Origin: Macrosoma leucophasiata
Lineage: Eukaryota > Arthropoda > Insecta > Lepidoptera > Hedylidae
Direction: 5' to 3'
Assembly (NCBI GenBank): GCA_036365455.1
Contig: JAWQUS010000021.1
Location: 19,652,001-19,716,000 of the forward strand
Length of the DNA stretch: 64,000 bases
Shown: one piece after another, positions 53,804 to 63,997 of the stretch
Layout: each line of letters begins with the position of its first letter
Position numbering within the stretch: position 1 is the stretch's first letter
Program-made: the position numbers and the translations under genes
The notes under the pieces: generated by a model
The model's input: the letters and a program-made list of their open reading frames with translations, nothing else
Told to the model about the DNA's origin: nothing
The model's database searches: none

Positions 53804-54656
53804 TATAGGGACCGTGCGAAGTACTAGGTGGGGGTAATGTAATCGATCGCAGCGCCCATGGTGGCGAAAAGTAGCAATAATGTGGGACCTGTCATCTCAA
53901 AGTAATCTGTTTAGACTGGGATATATTATTTTCATAATCATATTTAACCGCCAACAAAATGGTAAACTGCAGTTTTTGTGTTGTAAACTGCAAAAATATC
54001 AGTTAGAAATAAGAGTAAAGGTAGTAAAGGGAGAAAGAAAGAACGAAAATATATTTATTTCGAGTAAAATTTTACAACCGTTTTGAATAGACCTTAGAAG
54101 TCAATAATAACTTAAAGTTAATAATTACTTATTACATAAAGTAAAAGTAAAACAGATAATTAAGTAAATTAAAATAAGGATAAAATAAACTTACTATTAG
54201 GTAAAAACATTTCAATTCCTTCCTTCCAAAAACTAGATAAGAAGAGAAGTTAAAACTCATTCGTCAAAATCAAAATCTATATTATTCACTCGGCGGAGTT
54301 CCAAGTACAGTCACTATTGAGAAGAACTCCGCTACCAAAGAAACTCAGTTGGAGCTCTTTTAAATTTTTAACTTATGTCTAATACAGATAGTCATTCAAA
54401 TCTAGTTATGTAAACGTATATAGCATATGTATTTGTATAAGTAGAAATCAATAACTGTCCACCATAGTGAAATGTACCGGCAGACTAGAACAGATCAGTC
54501 CCCACTATCAGCACCCGTTTATGAGTTTATGACCATGAGCCACCCGCCGTAGTAAACGCAAGTTTTATCGATTGATAATCAAGAGCTACTTGGAAAATTG
54601 AACAATACAAGAAATGGATAGCAAACACGCAATTTCATTTCAAACGTCGTGCTGCA

Positions 54657-54829
54657 TTTTTTTTTTATGTTTTAACAGTGGCAAACAAGCATACAGTTCA
54701 CATTGATGTAAAGTGATGACTGCAGCCTATAGACACCCACACAATGACCAGAGGTAAAAATGCAGATGCGTTACCACTCCTGAGGCCTAAGGTGTTATGC
54801 CTCTATGCCGGAAATTACAGGGCCGCAGG
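54657..54829 (-). mobile_element. SINE-A, 3' half
   Basis: Minus strand, inside TIR element S; ends at ttacagggccg. Confidence 0.88.
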
Positions 54830-55278
54830 CAGGGGCATTTTACTTAAATATTACGTCTATTACAACCCAATCAAATTGATTCTGACTTAAAACTGAGATA
54901 GTTTGTTTATACCTAAAGAAGTTTTGTAAGGTATCAAAATACATGTTTGTCTTATGATAGATGCCACCTTGAATTATTGATCTCTGTCCTTGTTTTCTTC
55001 TTAATTCCTCTATATCAAGGACATGTCCAGCAAACCAACAATTTTCCTTTAAAGATAATTTGTGGTTGAAATTTTATAGTGTGGGATACTCACAAACCCG
55101 GCTCCTAAAATAATACTCATTTCGATTTGAAAACGACTTTTAATTTATTACTAGCGATACAAGAACAATTCTATATGTTTAAAATTATTGCATGTAACCT
55201 ATAAAAGCTATATTGTCTTGCTTTACTATAAAACTACAACTAAAAGTGAACTAAACAAACCCTGACATGTATATAATA

Positions 55279-56563
55279 GGTTGGGGAAAAAGTCTTTTCG
55301 CATTATAGTATGTATGAACTTGTAATAAAATGTCTGTGGCTGTAGTATTTGTATCTGGCTGGTTTTGGTATCATTGAAAGTTAAAATTTTAAAGAACATA
55401 ATTCCAAATTCAAATTAGGCAAATGTGTGATTTTCATTTGTTTTTCGTACTGTCAAGATGAGTGAATCTAATAAAGAAATTCGATATATTTTAAAATTTT
55501 ACTACAAAAAAGGTTAAAATGCAACGAAAGCCGCGAAAAAAATTTGCGATGTTTATGGACCTAGTGCAGTGTCTGTGAGAGTAGCACAAATTTGGTTTAA
55601 GCGTTTTCAATCCGGAAATTTTGATGTCAAAGATGCACCTCGCTCTGGTCGCCCTATTACGAATAAAATGGATGCCATTCTTGAAAAAGTGGAGCAAGAT
55701 CGACATATCAGTAGTTACGACGTAGCTGAAAAACTGAGAATTGATCACAAAACATGTTTTGGCGCATTTGAAAAAAGCTGAATACAAAAAAAAAATCGAT
55801 ATTTGGGTACCTCACGAGCTCACTGAAAGAAACCTAATGAACCGTGTACTCATTTGTGATTCTTTATTACGACGTAATGAAACCGAATCATTTTTGAAGA
55901 AGCTGATAACTGGTGATGAAAAGTGGATCACGTACGACAAGAACGTGCGAAAAAGGTCGTGGTCAAAGGCCGGTCAGGCTTCACAGACTGTGGCGAAACC
56001 CGGGTTAACCCGGGTCGCAATAAGGTGATGTTGTGTGTGTGGTGGGATTGGAAGGGCATTATTCATTATGAGCTATTACCACCAGGCAGGACTATCGATT
56101 CTGAACTCTACTGCGAACAACTGATGAGATTAAAGCAAGAAGTTGAAAGAAAGCGGCCGGAATGGATCAACAGAAGGGATGTGGTGTTTCATCTTGATAA
56201 CGCTAGACCTCACACATCTATAGCCACTCAGCAAAAATTAAGAGAGTTTGGCTGGGAGGTGTTAATGCATCCGCCGTATAGTCCTGACCTTGCACCTTCA
56301 GATTTCCACCTGTTTCGGTCTCTTCAGAATTCTTTATGCAATGTTAGGTTAACATCACGAGAGGACTGCCAAATCCACTTGTCGCGGTATTTTGATGAGA
56401 AGTCCCAAAATTTTGATAGCAATGGGATCATGTCCCTACCTACAAGATGGCAAAAGGTTATCGAACAAAATGGTACATACATACTTTAGTTAAATTTAAA
56501 TAAACTATATTAAAAAATGTTTTGAATTATCTTAAAAAATGCGAAGAAACTTTTCCCCCAACC
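55279..56563 (+). mobile_element. mariner transposon
   Basis: 1.285 kb with inverted termini GGTTGGGGAAAAAGTC.. / ..GACTT-like end (gcgaagaaacttttccccca then acc) and TA on both sides (55277-55278, 56564-56565), the mariner target. Encodes one transposase, broken (next entry). Confidence 0.95.
55458..56489 (+). pseudogene. mariner transposase, D,D34D, inactivated
   Basis: Cut-and-paste transposase of ~340 residues. N-terminal helix-turn-helix region: MSESNKEIRYILKFYYKKG, then TAA at 55515-55517, then VYGPSAVSVRVAQIWFKRFQ and DAPRSGRPI. The linker WVPHELTERN is in a second frame after an extra T near 55756. The catalytic domain has TGDEKWITYD (first Asp), a second frame change at the palindromic cccgggttaacccggg (55999-56014), FHLDNARPHT (second Asp) and YSPDLAPSDFHLF (third Asp, 34 residues later). 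It ends QNGTYIL. Start chosen as the first ATG upstream of the HTH. One nonsense codon and two frameshifts preclude activity. Confidence 0.95.
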
Positions 56564-56769
56564 TATTTGTAATAAAACACACTTTTTGAATAAATTTTAC
56601 TCAACTCATTTGATTTGAATGATCAAAATATGTCATTATGGTTAGACAAGCAACGGTCCCACAAAGTTGCGGACGCTAGGTGGCGCTGAACTCGTGCACG
56701 GTCCCTATATTGAAATATCTAGTTTTTAATAGTTATAGTTGTCAAAGTCTTTAAATTTTATTATATTAG

Positions 56770-56850
56770 GAGTAAAAATCGACGCGTGTAGATTTGGTAG
56801 TTCAGTTATATCCAGCGGTTGCAGGTTCAAAGCCGTCTAATTTTTGTTTC
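56770..56850 (+). repeat. tRNA-like scrap
   Basis: tttggtagttcagttatatc and gcaggttcaaagcc resemble A- and B-box sequences; probably an eroded SINE head. Confidence 0.3.
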
Positions 56851-56954
56851 CATTCTTATTTCAACAGATGTTTCTGTTCTTGATCATCAGATGTCGATGA
56901 CTTTGCGTAAGAAACCCTAGAACAGATCCCTTATTTTAATTTCTTGTATTCGTA

Positions 56955-57265
56955 TCTATACAAATAAACAAAACTGTAGTGTCTGTTTGTAATATAAAAA
57001 TAACCGCTTTTTACTTAATGCATATGTATGTATACACGATACATATACCAAAACATCATTTTATAAAATGTTTGTCTGTCTGTCTGTTTGTTGGGGCTAA
57101 TCTCGGGAACGGCTTTACCAATTTCGACGGGACTTTCACTGGCTTAGCTTTTGTAATAAGGAGTAACTTAGGCTAGTTTTATACCTACTAGCTGCCGCCC
57201 ACGACTTCGTCCGGGTAGATACCAAACAATCATAAATTGTCACGCGGACGAAGTCGCGGGCAGAA
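56955..57265 (+). mobile_element. Helitron-like element
   Basis: Starts TCTATACAAATAAACAAAAC, has the tgtctgtctgtttg run and the palindromic 3' module; the terminal CTAG is mutated to CTAT. Confidence 0.75.
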
Positions 57266-57660
57266 CTATTTATTACCTAAATCTATTATTCAACGTAATG
57301 ATTAAACCACATATCATACCCGCAAAACTATCACACTCATCGCGCTCGCCCGTCACAACTTTTAATTAAAAATATATCTCTTAACCTCTCACACAAACGG
57401 GCAACCATAACAATGGTACTTGGACGTACCGCACAATAGCTCAGACAGTGCAATCATTAAAACTTGGATGGCATAATTAATATCGTTTTGACTGAACATT
57501 TAATTTTGCCGCTCATTGTATTTTTTCCTTTCACTCGGTCGTGTTTTGCAGACTTCTGCCTTAAACGTTTCTTTCTGTGATTAATTATAGCGGCAGATCT
57601 TTGCACTCGTTGACGATCTTTTAAATTCATCCTACAGTATCCAACAAGATATATTGTACA
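57266..57660. other. Unassigned stretch
   Basis: Nothing recognised. Confidence 0.4.
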
Positions 57661-58271
57661 CTAGCTGTGCCCGCGACTTCGTCCGCGTGAGAATTTATGA
57701 TTGTTCAGTCAGTCTACCCGGACAAAGTCGTGGGCGCAGCTAATATAAAAGTGTTTTTTTTTTTTTTTTTTTTTTTTTATGTAATAAAAGTGGCAAACAA
57801 GCATGCAGTTCACATTGATGTTAAGTGATGACTGCAGCCTATAGACACCCACACAATGACCAGAGGTCAAAATGCAGATGCGCTGCCACTCCTGAGGCCT
57901 AAGGTGTTATGGCCTCTGTGCCTGAAATTACAGGGCCGTACATTACCACCTGACCGGAACACGATAGTGCTGAACACTACCATTTAGCGGCAAGTATATT
58001 AGGTAATGCGGTGGTGCCTACGCCCGCGAGCTCCGTCACTGGAGCTCTACCACCAGTAAAAGTCTTTTTCCAAGAGTCTTTGTCTCCTTATTACATCAGC
58101 TATCTGCCAGTGAAAGTCCCGTTAAAATCGGTCCAGCCGTTCCCGAGATTAGCCCCGCCAAACAGTCAGACAGACAGACAAAAACTGTTGTTTTGGTTAC
58201 ATATGCATTTCATAAAAAGCGGTTATTTTTATATTACAAACAGACACTCCAATTTTATTTATTTGTATAGA
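57661..58271 (-). mobile_element. Helitron-like element split by SINE-A
   Basis: CTAG at 57661-57664 (3' end) to GA at 58270-58271 (5' end). The SINE-A insert occupies about 57752-58057. Confidence 0.85.
57752..58057 (-). mobile_element. SINE-A, full length, inside a Helitron-like element
   Basis: Long T-run (poly(A) of ~25) and complete head; probably young. Confidence 0.93.
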
Positions 58272-58276
58272 TGTAT

Positions 58277-58512
58277 AGATGACCCTAGGAAGGAAACTTT
58301 GGCTTAATTCGAGTCTGTAGAGGTTTATTTATCTCTTTCACACCTTACGTATGTGAAGTTTGTTTGTAGATTATTTGATCAAGTTTTGACCAATACCGGA
58401 CTATCGGTGCTTACGTAGACAGTGTGCAGCAGAGATAATGCTCTACAAAATCGAAACGAGCCGATTGTTGCTTCTGAAGACTCGATGTAATATTAGTACT
58501 AGTGTAATATTT
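58277..58512 (+). mobile_element. Tc1-type MITE (family H), left end lost
   Basis: cctaggaaggaaactttggc, tcaagttttgaccaataccg and gacagtgtgcagc match the complete copy at 63226 in order. The left terminus is replaced by the Helitron boundary. Confidence 0.75.
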
Positions 58513-58539
58513 TTTGCTGGTTACTATACCCACATAGCA

Positions 58540-58812
58540 ACTGGTGGTAGAGCTTCAGTGTCGGAGCTCGCGGGCACCACCGCATTACCTAATTTACTTG
58601 CCGCTAAATGGTAGTGTTCAGCACTATCGTGTTCCGGTCAGGTGGTAATGTACGGCCCTGTAATTTCTCAGGGTCTTCTGTAGGCCTCAGGAGTGGTAAC
58701 GCATCTGCATTTTGACCTTGGTCTTCGTGTATGTGTCTATAGGCTGCAGTCATCACTTAACATCAATGTGAACTGCATGCTTGTTTGCCACTTCCATACT
58801 ACATTAAAAAAA
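58540..58812 (+). mobile_element. SINE-A
   Basis: Plus strand, two short deletions in head and body; A-rich end. Confidence 0.9.
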
Positions 58813-59579
58813 AACTGACAGCAGGAAACAAGTATACCTACTGCTTAGAACGACGATAAGCAAGCCACACCTAGATTGTGAACAAGCAGAGGCAAAGGTC
58901 TAAATATAGTTGTTCCCTGTTTAGAACTGCCCTGGTTAGTTTATACTAGGAATTACGTGGCTGTACATTATTATCTAACCTCAACACGGTAGTTCTGAAT
59001 AAATCTTTATTTAGCTGCAGTTAGATGAGGAAATGACGATTAGAGAATATTTTAATGCCAACGTCTTAATACAGATGTCGATCGTTACTTAAATAAAATA
59101 AATCTTTCTATTACAACTACTCGTTCTTTATTTGCAACAAAACTCGATTTTCAATTCGGTGAATTTTAATTAACGAAAGCAATCAACCTTGTTGGTATAA
59201 ATCACTCGAAGCGTCAAGTGACGGATTTGTTTCTCGGGCTTCTGGCTAAAGTAAATAGATTAGGCTTTGTTTTACGGCTATCTACATTACCGGTATCTCT
59301 CGATTAGGTAATGCTATCATGCTTAGGCCTTCAATGTTTTTGACTGCAGCTGCATCACCAGTAAGTTGAAGACAAACAATGTTTGTAATTAACACATTTT
59401 TAATACTAATATTTCTCATATTTTATGATGAGATGACTAAATAATATATAGTAAAATTTTACTCAAATTAATGAATCATATCATCTTTGAACGAGACTCA
59501 ATATTTTGCTAATAATAATAAAATAAAATAAAACAAAAAAGCCTTTTATTTCCAATTTCAAAAAGTGTACAATTGACTT
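58813..59579. other. Mostly unassigned, possible SINE-A ghosts
   Basis: 58950-59035 and 59280-59365 look like very old minus-strand SINE-A heads (aggtaatgct...catcaccagtaag). Otherwise nothing recognised. Confidence 0.35.
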
Positions 59580-59800
59580 ATATCTATTTACTTATGTATC
59601 TAACTTTTGACATACTTCTTGTTTTATAAGGAACCCCTCTCAGGTGGAGGCCTCTTCCAAAGATACCCAATTTTCCCTGTCCTGAGCTATACGCTGCCAC
59701 TGTGATTCAGCGATTTTTCGTATATCGTCATCCCATCGTGCGAACGGTCTTCCTTTGTGACGTTTGCCAAGTGGACCACGTGGTCGGTTTGCTGATAATA
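59580..59800 (-). pseudogene. LINE C-terminal fragment
   Basis: The minus strand encodes NRPRGPLGKRHKGRPFARWD, DDIRKIAESQWQRIAQDREN and WVSLEEA. The RPxxRWxDDI...WxRxAxDRxxW pattern is typical of LINE C-termini. It ends in a tail with attttatttta. No RT attached. Confidence 0.72.
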
Positions 59801-60184
59801 CATAATTTTAATTTAATAAAAAATAATAAACCAACGATCAAAGGAAAACCAACATGAAAATAAGAAATACAGTATCCGTTTTGAAATATTTCTTTACAAT
59901 ACAAGTTCTTTTAATCTGAAATAATATATAACCTGAAGATGATTTTAGAAGACTATCGTTAAAAAGAACATAGACTACAATAACTGAACAACACCTTAAT
60001 AGAATCTAAAAAGTTTTGTAACAAATTACCTACACTTTGTTAAACGTATAAATGAATGTAAAGATTCCTTTTGAGTCCAGTTGACGAACAAGCTTTTACA
60101 GTTCACTTCATTATTCGCCGTATTCTGGGAAGAAAATTAAAGGAATGAAGCTACTGAGACCGTCTCACGGGTCTAGTTAGATAA
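59801..60184. other. Unassigned stretch
   Basis: AT-rich; nothing recognised. Confidence 0.4.
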
Positions 60185-60585
60185 ATGAGCAAATACTTTT
60201 ACAATTTGATTGTTGCGGTCGTGAATGATGTTACCCAAAATCTAGACGAGGAATATAAAAAACTTGAACATCGAGATGAAGGTTGTAATATTAAAAGCGA
60301 TTCAGATGAAATGGTGCCTATAAAAGAAAGTTTTAAGAGACGAGGCTTGGCAATTTTAGTAGGCTTAGTGCCGTAGCTTTGGGAAGAGCAAAATATTTGC
60401 ATTGAGTTCTTTAGTGGTTTTTCAAATGCCTTTACCTCGTTTATTGTGGTTGATGCTTCGCCATTAAACCTAACACTCTCAGTGTTAAGTGGTCCTGTTA
60501 GGTTTAATTTAGTTTTTGCCATTAAATAGTATCCTCTTAACCATTTAAAGGGTTGCCATTTTATACCTTGAACGTAACTTTGCAC
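60185..60585. other. Overlapping open frames of unknown nature
   Basis: A 63-codon plus frame (60185-60376) and a 128-codon minus frame (60199-60585) overlap. Neither has a motif I recognise. This could be an eroded transposon ORF or chance; treated as unproven. Confidence 0.2.
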
Positions 60586-60619
60586 CTGTAATCCCCGAAG
60601 GGATAGATAGGCAGCAATA

Positions 60620-60663
<44 letters not shown>
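60568..60663. repeat. SINE-C tail scrap and (TA)n
   Basis: ctgtaatccccgaagggata is a reverse SINE-C end; 60625-60663 is an AT dinucleotide run. Confidence 0.75.
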
Positions 60664-60665
<2 letters not shown>

Positions 60666-61646
60666 AAAAATAAGGGATTATTTTTCAAAGTTTGAAATTT
60701 GTAACGCATAGGTCTTAGTTTTGTTCATTTGCCTCTAAAACACTCGGAAATAAATTTTTACCTAAATTGGAGTACGATAACCCGTGCCGACTTGCATCGA
60801 ATCATGTTCATACATGTTGCGCGGCAGAAGCGGTGCGCACTCACGGCATTTATCATTTGTTCTCAATTATTCTCGCGATGAACAGGTATTGTTTTACATT
60901 TAAAAGATGGCAGTGGAATTAAGAAGCAATAAAAAAAGTATTTTCTTAGTTGGTGACGTAAATTATCAAATAACAGGCGCAAAGTTACCGTCTAATTGTC
61001 GAGTTCCTGCAGCACTTTTTTTCAACATTCGCGAAGTTAAATTAACTGTTAGTGAAAGCGCTAATCTCGTCATTAGGGAGTGTATTATATTTTGGGAAAA
61101 AGCTAAGATCCCTACCAGAGCGATACCTAACTGTGTAAAAAAACTTGTGGATCTTCTCCATGCCTGCAGGGGAGTTGCAAAAAAATACAAGATATAATTT
61201 ACAAGCGCCGTGAGGAGGACTTTAAGAACAATTTAGATAATTTGATATAGCACATGCTGATGCCTTGGAACTGATGAAAATTGAAGATATAATATTTTTA
61301 GGCACGAGCACTTCAAGAGGTCTGTTTGTTCATTGCGGTTTTATATGTAAAACCATGGCTTGGATGCAGTCTGGCGGTGAAGGCACCAAATCAAGATTTG
61401 TGTTTTTTTTATAGAAGCTTAAGGAATATGAAACTGTTGACAAATTGATCTCCAAAGCAGCCCTGAGCAAGTTTAGTCAACATCTTTGGTACTTGTCACA
61501 AAAAATTGCTGTTTTATCGCTCTTTGATGATGAAGTTAATGAACAAACCGAAACAAACATTGAAGTGAATTTCCAAAGAGAGAGTTTGTTTGATTCTGGG
61601 AAGAGATACAATACATCTCTAGAAGATATATCTGATTATTTGTATA

Positions 61647-61951
61647 GTAAGTAGGAATACCATGAATAGAACTATTCATATCGACGACCCGGCTAGTCCA
61701 GCGATGTGAGATGACCGTTTGATTCGAAGGGTCGCGGGTTCGATCCCCGCACTGGGACAAATATTTGTATGGCCTACAGATATTTGTTTCGGGTCTGGGT
61801 GTTTATGTATGTGTTGTATGTGTACAACGGCACCCACGACACAGGTTTATACCTACTGTGGGGCTGTGAGTGTAAGCGTATTTTATTTTTTTTTAATTTT
61901 TATACTGTTTTCAATAAATTATTAATAATACTGCCTTGTTTATTGTTGCAG
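61647..61951 (+). other. Intron (GT-AG) containing SINE-B
   Basis: Donor GTAAGT at 61647 and acceptor TTGTTGCAG ending 61951; splicing restores an AGA codon (A at 61646 plus GA at 61952-61953) and an open reading across the junction. The SINE-B makes up most of the intron. Confidence 0.75.
61684..61897 (+). mobile_element. SINE-B in the intron
   Basis: cgacccggctagtccagcga, B-box gggttcgatccccgc and the conserved acagatatttgtttcgggtc body. T-rich end. Confidence 0.9.
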
Positions 61952-62548
61952 GAAAATCGTTAAGTGATTTTGTTTCTATCAACAGTACAAATTTATTTTC
62001 TCGATTGAAAATTAATAAGAATTTCCTCCAGAGGCCCATTTTTGAGCCTTTGCCTATTCAGAGGCGAAAAGGATAGTTATAGCTTTCTTTAAGGGCAGTT
62101 AATGATACAGCTGATAGAGTTGTAAAACTTGTACAAGATTTTCATGGTTTGATCACTGCAAAGGAAGAGCAAAAGCAATGTTTGCTGCGCTGTGTTCAGG
62201 AGCACAGAAATCTATATCCAGTCTGTAAAAAAGAGACCCTCAAAAGAAAATGTCTTGCCTGATCTGTAATTTTATATTCTTTTAATAAATATTTCATAAA
62301 AATGATAATATTTCAATTGATTCAGCTATTTAACGGAAACGATCAAAAACAGCAATTTCCAAAATATTCACAGCTCTGTCGGCACGGGTTAACGTTGATT
62401 TAGGAAGATGAAATTTTGTATTTGAGTAAGTCGAGGAAGTAGAAAAAGAAATAGGAGGTAGGCATTTCGATATTAAAAAAAAAAATTGCCCATATAAGGG
62501 ACACCCTAATATATATGTATATAGATATGACGCCCAGACAAATACAAA

Positions 62549-63165
62549 TCTCACCGCCCCCTAGTGGGGGAGAATTCTTCCGCTAGTGCAGTCAACCGAA
62601 CAATGGCGATCTCACGGTACGGCCCTGTAATTTCCGGCACAGAGGCATAACACCTTAGACCTCAGGAGTGGTAACGCATCTGCATTTTGACCTTGGTCTT
62701 CGTGTGGCTGCAGTCATCACTTAACATCAATGTAAACTGCATGCTTGTTTGCCACTTCCATTACATAAAAAAAGTCTGACCTTACCCCATAGGGCAGTAA
62801 ATACAATATCGCAGTAACATCCTCTAAAACTACCGCCACTGCGATCGCCATCTACCTGTCAAGCGTGGCGATTATGGAAAGAAAGAAAAAAACAGACTCC
62901 GCCAACCAAACCCGCGCGAGCAGACCGCATCGGACCAAATCCGCTCTCCGCTGCCAAATTTGGTTCAAAGCGTACCGAATCCTCTGTCCGCTCCGTACCA
63001 AATCCGGACGTGAGTTACGACTATAAGAGGTGCTTGTCATCCTAAATGAATAAATAAATTTCTGATTCTGATTCTTCCCTAAAGACGCACAACACTGTTT
63101 TGGGTATCTTTGGGTAAAGCTTTTATTCAGCCGAGGATGTGTTTCATCTGAAGTTATGAAACCTA
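62549..63165 (+). mobile_element. Internally deleted RTE derivative with two nested inserts
   Basis: RTE leader (ctcaccgccccctagtgggg, gcagtcaaccgaacaatggc) is interrupted by SINE-A, then resumes as taccgccactgcgatcgcca and gcgattatgg. A second insert (about 62880-63075, ending gaataaataaatttctgatt) follows. The same junction piece as at 29030 (gcacaacactgttttgggta) leads to the RTE end (tttgggtaaagcttttattc). No endonuclease or RT. Confidence 0.75.
62613..62774 (+). mobile_element. SINE-A, 3' half, in an RTE derivative
   Basis: cggtacggccctgtaatttc to poly(A); lacks gtctatag and lies within leader sequence. Confidence 0.88.
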
Positions 63166-63225
63166 ATATCAACCGGGACTAAGCAATATGTGCTTGTCAC
63201 CACTACTATTGAGGCAGTTAAATTA

Positions 63226-63474
63226 CAGTGCTCAACAATAAATATTGCACATCGAGCCTAGGAAGGAGACTTCGGCTTATTTCGGGTCTTTAGAGCGTTA
63301 TCTCTTTCGCACCGTACCTATTTGACGTTAGTCGACTGTTTTGATCAAGTTTTGACCAATACCGGACTGTCAGTGCTTAAGGCAGTGTGCAACGGAGATA
63401 ACGCTCTACGAAGACGAAACGATCCGATCGTCTCTTTCACAAGCTCGATGTGCAATATTAATTGTTGAGTACTG
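63226..63474 (+). mobile_element. Tc1-type MITE (family H), complete
   Basis: 249 bp. Termini CAGTGCTCAACAATA.. and ..ATTGTTGAGTACTG are inverted repeats extending ~30 bp to a gcacatcgagc block, flanked by TA (63224-63225, 63475-63476). CAGT ends plus TA target are typical of Tc1-like elements. Confidence 0.85.
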
Positions 63475-63539
63475 TATATAGAAATATTCATTATCGAGCT
63501 CCACATACCATTACGAGTGAGGCACAATACAAAGTTCCG

Positions 63540-63721
63540 TCCCGGTAGCGTTGGGGGAAGTAATAAAGGAAATTGCAGCCAGAGAGGAATGTCTCGAAGT
63601 TCAGTGTAACTATAAATACGATGCTGATAAACGATCAGCACCTTGGTTTTATGTCGGAAATAATATTGTTGCAAATGAGGTCATGCTTTTTATTGATGAC
63701 GTCTTTGAGAACAAAGGGTTA
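63540..63721 (+). other. Open fragment cut by a MITE
   Basis: An open frame from ~63551 reads EVIKEIAAREECLEVQCNYK, YDADKRSAPWFYVGNNIVAN and EVMLFIDDVFENKGL, and is broken by the MITE at 63722. Composition looks protein-like, but there is no ATG at the start and I recognise no family. It could be an exon or a transposon ORF piece. Confidence 0.35.
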
Positions 63722-63997
63722 GGGCCTTTTACCTGTCAAGCGGGTTTGCCGGTGTGAACCGCATGCGGGTAAAACACGTCTGCGAGACACACGCAGATCT
63801 CTGCAGCGTAGCAATGTGATGCGTGCTGCTAACAGATAAAGTCGTATACAGTATGGACATAAAAAAGCCATGCTCCGCACCCAGCACGCGGGTTCCACGC
63901 GTCAAAGGAAAAGATTGTATGAAACGATGGGATCCGTGTTACACGCTTACGTGTCACACCCGCGTGGATGCAAACCCGCTTGTCAGGAAAAAGACCC
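63722..63997. mobile_element. MITE-6 with TTA target duplication
   Basis: 276 bp. Termini GGGCCTTTTACCTGTCAAGC.. and ..GCTTGTCAGGAAAAAGACCC are inverted repeats (about 28 bp, 3 mismatches, both containing caagcgggtttgc in sense), flanked by TTA at 63719-63721 and 63998-64000. The window ends exactly on the second TTA. Confidence 0.88.

Larger units (their letters stand above)
53804..56709. mobile_element. TIR element S carrying SINE-A and mariner
   Basis: The 14-bp inverted termini TATAGGGACCGTGC (53804) and GCACGGTCCCTATA (56696) enclose ~2.9 kb. Removing the nested SINE-A (~173 bp) and mariner (~1.29 kb) leaves ~1.45 kb. A short plus-strand reading from 53960 (MVNCSFCVVNCKNIS) resembles the start of a THAP zinc-finger domain (weak). 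Superfamily unassigned. Confidence 0.65.
60907..62260 (+). pseudogene. Uncharacterised arthropod-type gene, spliced, frameshifted
   Basis: Function unknown. Exon-like part 1 (60907-61195): MAVELRSNKKSIFLVGDVNY, LPSNCRVPAALFFNIREVKL and RECIIFWEKAKIPTRAIPNC. After a frameshift at the A-run near 61180 it continues YKRREEDFKNNLDNL. A one-base slip near 61243 then gives FDIAHADALELM. An acceptor-like tttttttatag precedes 61415, where KLKEYETVDKLISKAALSKF, SQHLWYLSQK and LFDDEVNEQTETN begin. A GT-AG intron (61647-61951, gtaagt ... ttgttgcag) joins YLY to RKSLSDFVSINSTNLFSRL in frame. A stop near 62075 is followed by LRAVNDTADRVVKLVQDF and KEEQKQCLLRCVQEHRNLYP, ending ~62260. The residues resemble a multi-copy uncharacterised family I recall from arthropods and Hydra (memory only). 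Decayed. Confidence 0.7.
60775..62394 (+). mobile_element. TIR-bounded unit with an uncharacterised spliced gene
   Basis: cgataacccgtgccgac (60775-60791) and gtcggcacgggttaacg (62378-62394) are inverted repeats matching at 16 of 17 positions, with a TA at the inner edge of each (60778-60779, 62390-62391). If TA is the target, the element is 60780-62389 with 12-bp perfect TIRs. The plus-strand gene below fills it. A SINE-B sits in its intron. I know of no transposase signature here. Confidence 0.65.
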
